Positions 1 to 6,112 of a DNA stretch of 64,000 nt are shown here, one piece after another (position 1 is the stretch's first letter; each line of letters opens with the position of its first letter). The DNA comes from an uncultured Oscillospiraceae bacterium. Its GTDB lineage: Bacteria; Bacillota; Clostridia; Oscillospirales; Ruminococcaceae. The stretch lies in contig CAJTTH010000014.1 of assembly GCA_910579125.1 (NCBI GenBank), forward strand, positions 1 through 64,000, written 5' to 3'. The notes beneath the pieces are model-generated. The model was given only the letters and a program-made list of their open reading frames with translations, made no database searches and was not told where the DNA came from. Position numbers and translations under genes: made by a program.

Positions 1-60
1 GGTCTTGTTAATTCGTTCTTTCAATATTGTTCAATTTTCAAGGAACTGTCCGCCGTCTCC
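1..60 (-). other. Leader of an rRNA operon, running off the left edge
   Basis: Read on the minus strand this segment carries CCTTGAAAATTGAACAATA followed by a run ending in AATTAACAAGACC. It resembles the boxA/processing region found ahead of 16S genes (or in the 16S-23S spacer) of Firmicutes, for example the CTTTGAAAACTAAACAAG stretch in Bacillus leaders. It lies downstream of two tandem strong promoters. The rRNA gene itself would lie at negative coordinates and is not visible, so the identification rests on the leader and promoter pattern. Confidence 0.6.
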
Positions 61-111
61 TCAAGCCTGTCCTCGCTTTTGCGATTTTCGCTCATTTCGG
101 ACGACTTGTTT

Positions 112-140
112 ATTATATCACAGCTTTCGGGGTTTGTCAA
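112..140 (-). promoter_or_regulatory. rRNA-type promoter P2 (proximal)
   Basis: Minus-strand TTGACA (135-140), 17 bp spacer, TATAAT (112-117): a perfect sigma-A promoter. Immediately upstream (141-180) is an A/T-tract region that would act as an UP element; its 20 bp next to the -35 box is nearly identical to the matching part of the upstream promoter. Arrangement and strength are typical of rRNA operons. Confidence 0.85.
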
Positions 141-225
141 GTACTTTTTTGAAAAAATTTCAATTTTCTTTCATTTTTTTCGTCCCTCGACCTTTTTCCC
201 GCACCCCTTTCCCGAGTGCTTTTCA

Positions 226-254
226 ATTATATCACATTCTTTCTTTTTTGTCAA
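226..254 (-). promoter_or_regulatory. rRNA-type promoter P1 (distal)
   Basis: Minus-strand TTGACA (249-254), 17 bp spacer, TATAAT (226-231), preceded by A/T tracts at 255-287. It lies 114 bp upstream of the second promoter and shares its UP-like sequence, so the two form a tandem pair firing leftward out of the window. Confidence 0.85.
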
Positions 255-345
255 CTACTTTTTTGAAAAAATTTTAAAAATTTTTTCTCGGCACTGAAAT
301 CTCCCCTCAACAACATATATAATAATGGGTTCTACGAAGCGTAGG

Positions 346-374
346 TTGACTTTATCCGCAGCAGATGTTATAAT
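346..374 (+). promoter_or_regulatory. Sigma-A promoter for the XRE fragment
   Basis: TTGACT (346-351), 17 bp, TATAAT (369-374), 22 bp before the ATG of the truncated repressor. It is back to back with the leftward rRNA promoters. Confidence 0.75.
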
Positions 375-396
375 ATTCACGAAAGGGAGTGGTCAA

Positions 397-525
397 ATGA
401 ATGCCGAGAAAACGGGTTTGTTCATCTGTTGGCTTCGCAAAGAACTTAATCTTACGCAAAGGGAACTCGCCGGAAAAATAGGCGTCACCGACAAGGCTGT
501 CTCTAAATGGGAACGCGGGGTTTAA
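397..525 (+). pseudogene. Truncated XRE-family helix-turn-helix regulator (42 aa)
   Basis: Only the DNA-binding start of a Cro/CI-type repressor remains: residues 9-40 carry the helix-turn-helix with the family hallmark VTDKAVSKWERG. Full-length relatives usually continue past WERG with a few dozen to several hundred more residues (dimerisation or membrane part); here TAA follows at once. The start at ATG 397 is supported by GGGAG about 8 bases upstream and by the promoter at 346-374. The longer open frame from 325 has no ribosome site and begins before the promoter's likely start point. It could be a remnant, or a minimal 42-residue DNA-binding protein still expressed from a good promoter. 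It sits beside prophage remains, so an origin as a phage repressor is possible but not shown. Confidence 0.6.
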
Positions 526-544
526 CATAGTTAAGGATGCCAAG

Positions 545-610
545 ATGAACCCGCATTACACCAACATCGCTTGGAAAAAACGTCCTCAGCGTTTAGCGTG
601 GTATCGCTAA
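545..610 (+). CDS. Micro-ORF, 21-residue basic aromatic peptide
   Basis: ATG at 545 is preceded by AAGGA (533-537) with a 7-base gap and the frame closes with TAA at 608-610. The peptide has two Trp, two Tyr and six Lys/Arg in 21 residues and ends WYR. It lies 19 bases after the cut-off XRE gene and 24 bases before a strong terminator, so it would be the last reading frame of that short transcript. No family is recognised. It could be a real micropeptide, a leader peptide, or the tail of a decayed gene. Confidence 0.35.
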   Translation: MNPHYTNIAWKKRPQRLAWYR

Positions 611-633
611 CGGAGAATTAGGATTTATGTACC

Positions 634-669
634 TCCCGCAAGGTTTGTGCCTTGCGGGATTGGTTTTTT
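634..669 (+). terminator. Rho-independent terminator
   Basis: Perfect 9-bp stem CCCGCAAGG (635-643) / CCTTGCGGG (650-658) with a 6-base loop, followed by ATTGGTTTTTT. It ends the transcript from the promoter at 346. Confidence 0.85.
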
Positions 670-1156
670 ATGCGGATTTTCCGAGTTCCGTCGCTGTGAA
701 CACCTTATCACACTCAAACGTGTAGCGGTAACATACACCGAGGCACAGGCGCTCGAGATCACCTCGCCGAATTATCTCGCGGAGTACGTCGATCGGATAA
801 TTTTTACGGGATATTTTTTTATCGACGCTCCCGAATTGACCGCCAAGCTCTGGCACGATGTTATGAAATGCGAGGGCGCGGTACGGTTCGTGAGCCTGTG
901 CGCGCTGCCTCCCGATGAGGACGGATATATCCGCAAATTGTGCAATGACGGCAATTGCGTCGGCGTTTCGCGCGGATATATTTCCGGCGTAACACTGCAT
1001 ATTACAAGCGGATTTCTTACAAATCTCGAACATGAGATCGTTAAATTCAATCGGCGCGGAAAACGCGTCTCGGCGGACGTTACGCTCGCGTTTGAGAGTG
1101 GAGGGAGCAAAGCTGATCGCGACCACAAATCCCGATGTTCCCACACACTGGCTTAA
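647..1156 (+). CDS. Unrecognised open frame, start uncertain
   Basis: An open frame of up to 169 codons whose first codons lie inside the terminator hairpin, so the true start, if any, is further in. The central part (about residues 30-135) has normal amino-acid composition, and the last 40 residues overlap the terminase fragment in another frame. I do not recognise the sequence. The position just before a terminase suggests a phage gene or a decayed one. No ribosome site supports any start, and an equally long frame runs on the opposite strand, so it may not be coding. Confidence 0.2.
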   Translation: MPCGIGFLCGFSEFRRCEHLITLKRVAVTYTEAQALEITSPNYLAEYVDRIIFTGYFFIDAPELTAKLWHDVMKCEGAVRFVSLCALPPDEDGYIRKLCNDGNCVGVSRGYISGVTLHITSGFLTNLEHEIVKFNRRGKRVSADVTLAFESGGSKADRDHKSRCSHTLA

Positions 1157-1916
1157 AACGGACTATATCGATAACAACGCGCTTTGCGGCAGTATGCTGA
1201 ATGTGTTTTTCCACATCGACGACAACACAACGTTGCCCGCAGATTACGTTGAAAGTCTGAAAAAGGAATACACGGGCGTGTATTACGACCGCTTTATATG
1301 CGGCGACTGGGTGGTCGCGAACGGCGCTATATACAAGATTTTTTCGGACGCTCCGACGGCGTTTTACGCGGCGGAAATTCCGTCGTTCGAGTACGTCAAT
1401 ATAGGGTTGGACTTCGGCGGAAACGGCTCACAGCACGCGCTTGTATGCACGGGAATAACTCACGATATGCGCGAATTATACGCGCTGAAGAGCGAGCGCA
1501 TTCCCGCTGCGGATATGACCCCGCAAGCGCTCTACAAGCGCGTTCGCGTGTTCTGTGAGGGTATGCTCAAGCGTTACGGGAAGATATCTGCGGTCTACGC
1601 GGACAGTGCCGAGCAGACGCTTATCGCGGGCTTGCGCGAGGCTCTGCGACCGCTCGGGATCGTCGTGAAAAACTCGCGAAAACGCGAGATCAATGACCGT
1701 ATCCGCGCGTCTACAATGCTTATGGGCGGAGGACGTTTCCGGCTTGTTTCGGAGGAATGCGGTTCGCTCGTGAACGCGTTCAAGGGCGCGGTCTGGAACG
1801 ACAAAATCATTGGCAAAGAAGAACGTCTCGACGACGGAACTTCGGATATTGATACTCTGGATGCGTTTGAATATTCGTTTGAGCGATATATTCCGCAGCT
1901 CATAAGAAAGTTGTAG
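1032..1916 (+). pseudogene. terL: Phage terminase large subunit, nuclease half only
   Basis: The frame reads as the C-terminal RNase H-like nuclease of a PBSX/Terminase_3-type large subunit. It has GAKLIATTNPDVPTHWLK (about residues 25-42), the stretch NTTLPADYVESLKKEYTG, the first metal-binding Asp in GLDFGGNGS (about 129-137), a second in VYADSAEQ, and the closing DGTSDIDTLDAFEYSFE. Complete proteins are usually 400-450 residues and begin with an ATPase domain with Walker motifs. Here those are absent and only about 280 residues remain, so the packaging motor cannot work. The upstream sequence continues in a different frame without a recognisable ATPase. With the portal remnant downstream it marks a decayed prophage. 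Confidence 0.8.
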
Positions 1917-2036
1917 CGGCAAAAGTCGCAAGCAACGGTGACGACGTAGCAGAACGAAGTGAAGCGGAGGAGTTGCCGTTGGCTAGTGAGCGTAGCGAAC
2001 GGCGCGAGCTTTTGCTTTTAAAATAAGGAGCGAAAA

Positions 2037-2240
2037 ATGAACGTTTTAACAAAATTAAAAAGCCTTGTAAACGGCTTTGGAAAAGAAAATGCAAGCGTTG
2101 AAGAAATCGCGGATATTTCCAAAATTGAGACCGCGCAAAGCCCGTTAATGCGCGAAAAAAACCGCGAGTGGTATGCGCCGCTTTATATGCACTTGCCGGT
2201 TGACAAACTTCGACCGGCATTTTTCTGTCATATTTTGTAA
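2037..2240 (+). pseudogene. Phage portal protein, N-terminal remnant (67 aa)
   Basis: ATG 2037 follows TAAGGAG (2024-2030) at good spacing. The first 50 or so residues, ending near ISKIETAQSPLMREKNREWY, look like the opening of the portal (minor structural) protein that follows terminase in PBSX-like phages. That opening contains the same SPLMREK..EWY-type segment. The remaining 400 or so residues of a portal are missing: the frame runs straight into a terminator and stops. Gene order terminase then portal supports the reading; the function is lost. Confidence 0.6.
2194..2225 (+). terminator. Terminator after the prophage remnant
   Basis: Stem TGCCGGT (2194-2200) / ACCGGCA (2213-2219), then a T-run at 2220-2224. 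It overlaps the end of the portal remnant. Confidence 0.7.
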
Positions 2241-2272
2241 GAAAATTTTTTAATAAAATTTCAAAAAACCTC

Positions 2273-2301
2273 TTGACAAAACTGTATAAACTGTATATAA
2301 T
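2273..2301 (+). promoter_or_regulatory. Promoter of the GntR-ABC operon
   Basis: TTGACA (2273-2278), 17 bp, TATAAT (2296-2301). The spacer and -10 box are overlapped by the operator half-sites described separately. Confidence 0.85.
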
Positions 2302-2316
2302 ATAACTATACAGTTT
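2279..2316 (+). promoter_or_regulatory. GntR (YtrA-type) operator
   Basis: The 10-mer AAACTGTATA occurs twice in direct order (2279-2288 and 2288-2297) and once inverted as TATACAGTTT (2307-2316). The second and third copies form a perfect palindrome with a 9-bp spacer that spans the -10 box and start region. The ribosome site begins 9 bp later, so binding here would block transcription of the regulator's own operon. Confidence 0.75.
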
Positions 2317-2337
2317 GAAGGAGCAAGGAGTGATGAA

Positions 2338-2718
2338 GTGACCGTATTTATAGACAACAAGAGCGGAGTGCCTATCTACGATCAGATATACTCACAGATT
2401 AAATCGCAGATAATAAGCGGGGCACTTACCGAAAACGAAATGCTCCCGTCGATACGCGGGCTCGCCAAGGATCTGAAGATCAGCTTTGTGACGACAAAAC
2501 GCGCGTATGAGGAGCTGGAAAAGGACGGTTTCATCTACACGATACAAGCGAAGGGCTGCTATGTCGCGCCGAAAAACGTGGAACTGCTCCGCGAGGAAAA
2601 TCTCCGCAAAATCGAGGAACATCTCGACGAGATCGTCAGACTTGCTTCGACGTGCAATCTGACAAATGACGACATAATAGAAATGCTGAGGTTCGCTTTA
2701 AAGGAGGAAGAACAATGA
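2338..2718 (+). CDS. GntR family regulator, YtrA subfamily (126 aa)
   Basis: Winged helix-turn-helix regulator: residues about 10-77 form the GntR DNA-binding domain (VPIYDQIYSQIKSQI, LPSIRGLAKDLKIS, TTKRAYEELEKDGFI). A short C-terminal helical part of about 50 residues matches the YtrA subfamily, which pairs with ABC transporters. The start is GTG 2338, placed by AAGGAG at 2325-2330; an ATG at 2333 is out of frame. Its stop overlaps the ATG of the ABC ATPase by four bases, so the three genes form one operon. The palindrome over its own promoter indicates autorepression. In B. subtilis YtrA-type operons respond to cell-wall antibiotics; whether that holds here is inference. Confidence 0.9.
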   Translation: MTVFIDNKSGVPIYDQIYSQIKSQIISGALTENEMLPSIRGLAKDLKISFVTTKRAYEELEKDGFIYTIQAKGCYVAPKNVELLREENLRKIEEHLDEIVRLASTCNLTNDDIIEMLRFALKEEEQ

Positions 2719-3560
2719 ACGCACTTGAAATCAATGGGCTTACAAAATCATTTCCCGGATTTACGCTCGACAATATCAGCTTTACCTTGCCTAACGGCTG
2801 CATACTCGGACTTGTCGGCGAGAACGGCGCGGGAAAAAGCACCACGATAAAACTCATTCTGGATATGCTTCACAAGGACGGCGGCAGCATTAAAGTATTC
2901 GGCAAGGATAATACCGAGAACATCAAAGCCGTAAAAGAGGATGTCGGGGTCGTTATGGACGAGGCGGGCATTCCCGATTGCCTGAACGCGCGGCAAGTCG
3001 GGAAGATAATGAACGGCACGTTCCGCAACTGGAACAACGGCTTTTACCGTGATACGCTGCAAAGGCTGTCAATTCCCGACGATAAGCCGTACAATGACCT
3101 CTCGCGCGGTATGAAAATGAAACTCGGCATAGCAGTCGCGGTATCGCACGGGAGCAAGCTGCTTCTGCTCGATGAACCGACGAGCGGGCTTGATCCCGTT
3201 GTCCGCGACGAGGTGGTGGATATGTTCGGCGAGTTCACGCGCGACGAAAACCACTCGATACTCATTTCCTCGCATATCGTGAGCGATCTTGAAAAATTGT
3301 GCGATTACATAGCGTTTCTGCACAAGGGGAAGCTGCTTTTGTTTGAGGAAAAGGACGTTCTGCTCGGCGAATACGGAGTTATCCACTGCACCGAACAGCA
3401 GCTCGCCGAGCTTGACGAAAACGCGCTTTTACATAAAAAGGTGACCCCATACGGCGCGGAGGCTATCGTCCGCCGCGGAACGGTACCGGGTTCTATGAGC
3501 GTCAGCCCTATCTCTATCGAGGAACTTTTTGTGCACATGGTAAAGGAGGAAACAATATGA
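2715..3560 (+). CDS. ABC transporter ATP-binding protein (281 aa)
   Basis: Cytoplasmic ATPase of an ABC-2 type exporter. Walker A GENGAGKST (35-43), signature LSRGM (129-133), Walker B LLLLDEP (149-155) and the switch His in SSHIVSDLE are all present. The signature departs from the usual LSGGQ, as is common in exporters of this class. The C-terminal 70 residues are the variable tail seen in bacitracin/lantibiotic-type ATPases. It overlaps the regulator before it and the permease after it by four bases each. Likely substrates are peptides or lipid-linked compounds; nothing in the sequence fixes this. Confidence 0.92.
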   Translation: MNALEINGLTKSFPGFTLDNISFTLPNGCILGLVGENGAGKSTTIKLILDMLHKDGGSIKVFGKDNTENIKAVKEDVGVVMDEAGIPDCLNARQVGKIMNGTFRNWNNGFYRDTLQRLSIPDDKPYNDLSRGMKMKLGIAVAVSHGSKLLLLDEPTSGLDPVVRDEVVDMFGEFTRDENHSILISSHIVSDLEKLCDYIAFLHKGKLLLFEEKDVLLGEYGVIHCTEQQLAELDENALLHKKVTPYGAEAIVRRGTVPGSMSVSPISIEELFVHMVKEETI

Positions 3561-4180
3561 AAGGTCTGTTGCTTAAGGATTTGTATATGATAATGAAACA
3601 TTTCAAAATGTATTTGCTGATAGACGTTATTTTTATCGCAGTAGCTTTTTTCAGCGACGAAAATATGATGTTTCTGGTAGTCCCGATGATGCTTGCGAGC
3701 GTTATACCGATAACGCTGCTCGCCTACGACGAACGCAGCCACTGGACGGAATACTGCGGATCGCTGCCCTACGGCAGAGCGCAGATAGTCTCGGCGAAAT
3801 ATCTCATCGGACTTTTGATGGAAGCAGCGACCGCGCTTGTCGTTTTTGCCGCATTGCTTATCAAAGACCGGAGCGGCGCGGTCGATCAGATATTTGGAGC
3901 TGTTTTTGTAATGTTTGTCATATCGCTTATGTTTCCCACGTTCTGTTTGCCGTTTTCGCTTAAGTTCGGAACAGAAAAGGGCAGATTGATATATTATGTA
4001 GTTATCGCGGCGGCTGCCGGCATAATAGCGCTGACGGCAAATCGCGTCGACGACATCACATTTTTGCTCAATGCAAACACTCATCTCCTGCCGCTCCTTT
4101 ATTTGGGAATGCCCGTTCTGTATGCTCTGTCATGGCTTCTGTCGATCATTCTGTATAATAATAAAGAGGTTGGAAAATAA
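3557..4180 (+). CDS. ABC-2 type permease (207 aa)
   Basis: Integral membrane partner of the preceding ATPase. Six hydrophobic segments can be seen (about residues 18-33, 36-56, 75-95, 104-128, 137-155, 165-190), with MKGLLLKDLYMI at the start as in the ABC2_membrane_5 group of small permeases. One such gene implies a homodimer. ATG 3557 overlaps the end of the ATPase gene (ATGA). A terminator follows at 4228. Confidence 0.85.
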   Translation: MKGLLLKDLYMIMKHFKMYLLIDVIFIAVAFFSDENMMFLVVPMMLASVIPITLLAYDERSHWTEYCGSLPYGRAQIVSAKYLIGLLMEAATALVVFAALLIKDRSGAVDQIFGAVFVMFVISLMFPTFCLPFSLKFGTEKGRLIYYVVIAAAAGIIALTANRVDDITFLLNANTHLLPLLYLGMPVLYALSWLLSIILYNNKEVGK

Positions 4181-4227
4181 AGTATAATTTAAAATAAACA
4201 CGCCAATATATTAACGGCGCACAAACC

Positions 4228-4262
4228 AAATATCGGGTGCGGACAACGCCCGATATTTTTTA
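4228..4262 (+). terminator. Terminator of the GntR-ABC operon
   Basis: Perfect 10-bp stem AAATATCGGG (4228-4237) / CCCGATATTT (4249-4258) followed by further T residues. Confidence 0.8.
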
Positions 4263-4364
4263 GTTTGCGGAAATCTTTTTGTGCAAAGTCAACAAAGCAT
4301 TCTCCCGCAAATTGTAAATCTCTCCGAAAAGTGAGACTTTATGGAAGTTTTTGAAAGAAAGTGA

Positions 4365-4393
4365 TTGACTTTCAAGAACAGTTATGTTATTAT
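4365..4393 (+). promoter_or_regulatory. Promoter of the fructose PTS operon
   Basis: TTGACT (4365-4370), 17 bp, TATTAT (4388-4393), with a further TATAAT at 4393-4398. It is flanked by TTTCAA/TTGAAA boxes. Confidence 0.6.
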
Positions 4394-4414
4394 ATAATCA
4401 CAACAAGTCAAAAT

Positions 4415-4434
4415 GTTTCAAAACCTTTCAAAAG
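4415..4434 (+). promoter_or_regulatory. Candidate FruR binding repeats
   Basis: Two adjacent 10-mers, GTTTCAAAAC (4415-4424) and CTTTCAAAAG (4425-4434), lie just before the start codon of the DeoR-type regulator. Related boxes are ACTTTCAAGA at 4368-4377 and TTTGAAAGAA at 4350-4359. DeoR-family sugar regulators typically bind such short repeated boxes around their own promoter, so this is the likely autoregulatory site. Confidence 0.5.
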
Positions 4435-4440
4435 GAAGTG

Positions 4441-5193
4441 ATGAAATTGCTTACGGAAGAACGGCACTCGATCATACTTGACGTGCTCGGACGGCAGCGC
4501 AGCACCAATCTTGCTGAGCTTTGCGAGCTGCTCGACGCGTCGGAATCCACGGTACGCAGAGACCTCGCGATACTCGCGGAGAATGGAATGTTGGTCAAGG
4601 TGCGCGGCGGCGCAATGGCGCTTGGCGAGAACTACACCTCGTTTGAGCATAACGTCGAAGAAAAGGCGAATATGTTTGTAGAGGAAAAAACCGCGATCGC
4701 CCGATACGCTGCGTCGCTCATCGAGGACGGCGACTTCGTCTACCTCGACGCGGGCACGACCACAGAAAAGATGATCGGTTTCATTCCGTCAAAATCTGTC
4801 ACATTTGTGACAAATGCTTTCATGAACGCGAAACGGCTGGCGCAGAGGGGCTTTAAGGTGCTTATCCTCCCCGGCGAGGTCAAGCCCTCGACTGAAGCGA
4901 TAGTCGGCGCGGAGGCGGTCATAGCGCTTACACGGTACAATTTCACGAAGTGCTTTATGGGCGTGAACGGAATTTCGATACGCGGCGGATTTTCCACTCC
5001 CGACATGAGCGAAGCAACTGTGAAATCCACCGCCATAACGCGCAGCAAAGGCGTGTATGTTCTCGGCGACCACTCGAAATTCGGCAAGATAACCGCATCG
5101 AAATTTGCCGAACTGAAAAAAGGGCAGATAATTACCGACAAGGCAACGGACAGAAAATACTTAAACGAAACGTCTGTAAAGGAGGTATTATAA
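4441..5193 (+). CDS. fruR: DeoR family regulator of fructose use (250 aa)
   Basis: N-terminal helix-turn-helix LAELCELLDASESTVRRDL (about 24-42) and a DeoR sensor domain with the phosphate-binding motif DAGTTTEKM. The start is set at ATG 4441: AAAGGAAG sits right before it and family members begin with this MxxxERHSIIL pattern. A frame from 4384 would start inside the promoter. Family knowledge: these proteins repress fructose operons and are released by fructose-1-phosphate. It is the first gene of the operon and its stop shares a base with the next start (TAATG). Confidence 0.9.
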   Translation: MKLLTEERHSIILDVLGRQRSTNLAELCELLDASESTVRRDLAILAENGMLVKVRGGAMALGENYTSFEHNVEEKANMFVEEKTAIARYAASLIEDGDFVYLDAGTTTEKMIGFIPSKSVTFVTNAFMNAKRLAQRGFKVLILPGEVKPSTEAIVGAEAVIALTRYNFTKCFMGVNGISIRGGFSTPDMSEATVKSTAITRSKGVYVLGDHSKFGKITASKFAELKKGQIITDKATDRKYLNETSVKEVL

Positions 5194-6092
5194 TGGTTTA
5201 CACTGTGACCTTCAATCCCGCTATCGACTACATCGTTCACACAGATAAGCTGACAGTCGGCATGACGAACCGTTCAAAGTCCGAACAGGTGTACGTCGGC
5301 GGCAAGGGCATAAACGTTTCAATAGTGCTCGCCGAGTTTGGAATAAAGTCAATAGCGCTGGGATTTGTGGCGGGCTTTACGGGCAAGGCTATCGAGGACG
5401 GCGCAAAGGAAAAAGGCGTTGAAACGGATTTCGTTCATCTCGAAAACGGCTGCTCGCGCATCAACGTTAAAATTAAATCGGGCGAGGAAACGGAGCTTAA
5501 CGGGCAAGGCCCGAAGATCCCCGACATGGCGATCGAAGAGCTCTTCGGCAAGCTCGACAAGCTGGAAAACGGCGACGTTCTGGTGCTTGCGGGAAGTATC
5601 CCCGACACGCTGCCGAGCGACATCTACGAAAAGATACTCGCGCGGCTCTCCGACAGGAAGATAAAAACGGTCGTCGACGCGACAAAGGATCTGCTGTTGA
5701 ACGTCCTGAAATACAAGCCGTTCCTGATAAAGCCCAACAATCACGAGCTTGGAGAGATGTTCGGAGTCGAACTGAAAACCGAGGAGGAAATAATTTCCTA
5801 CGCGAAAAAGCTCCGCGAAACGGGCGCGGTGAATGTGCTTGTTTCAATGGCGGGCGACGGCGCAATTCTCGTCGACGAAAACGGAAAAGTCCACAAATGC
5901 GGCGTGTGCAAGGGCACGGTAAAGAACTCCGTCGGCGCTGGAGATTCCATGGTCGCGGGATTTATCGCAGGCAGCGAAAACGGCGATTACGAATACGCGC
6001 TGAAACTCGGCACGGCAACGGGCGGCGCGACGGCGTTTTCCGACGAGCTTGCCAAAAAGGACGAAATTTATGAGCTGTTGAAGCAATTATAA
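5193..6092 (+). CDS. fruK: 1-phosphofructokinase (299 aa)
   Basis: PfkB-family kinase that converts fructose-1-phosphate from the PTS to fructose-1,6-bisphosphate. It shows the N-terminal TFNPAIDYIVH signature, the GGKGINVS motif and the C-terminal GAGDSMVAGFIAG with the catalytic Asp. Length matches FruK (about 300). The true start is ATG 5193, with AAGGAGG 9-15 bases before it; a frame open from 4950 is only read-through inside the regulator gene. Confidence 0.93.
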   Translation: MVYTVTFNPAIDYIVHTDKLTVGMTNRSKSEQVYVGGKGINVSIVLAEFGIKSIALGFVAGFTGKAIEDGAKEKGVETDFVHLENGCSRINVKIKSGEETELNGQGPKIPDMAIEELFGKLDKLENGDVLVLAGSIPDTLPSDIYEKILARLSDRKIKTVVDATKDLLLNVLKYKPFLIKPNNHELGEMFGVELKTEEEIISYAKKLRETGAVNVLVSMAGDGAILVDENGKVHKCGVCKGTVKNSVGAGDSMVAGFIAGSENGDYEYALKLGTATGGATAFSDELAKKDEIYELLKQL

Positions 6093-6112
6093 TTTTTACG
6101 GGAGGGAACATT

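Noticed and set aside
1919..2015. Nested inverted repeats after the terminase fragment (GCAAAAG/CTTTTGC and CAACGG/CCGTTG)
   Set aside because: The stems are short and not concentric, and no second copy was found. Too weak to call an element.
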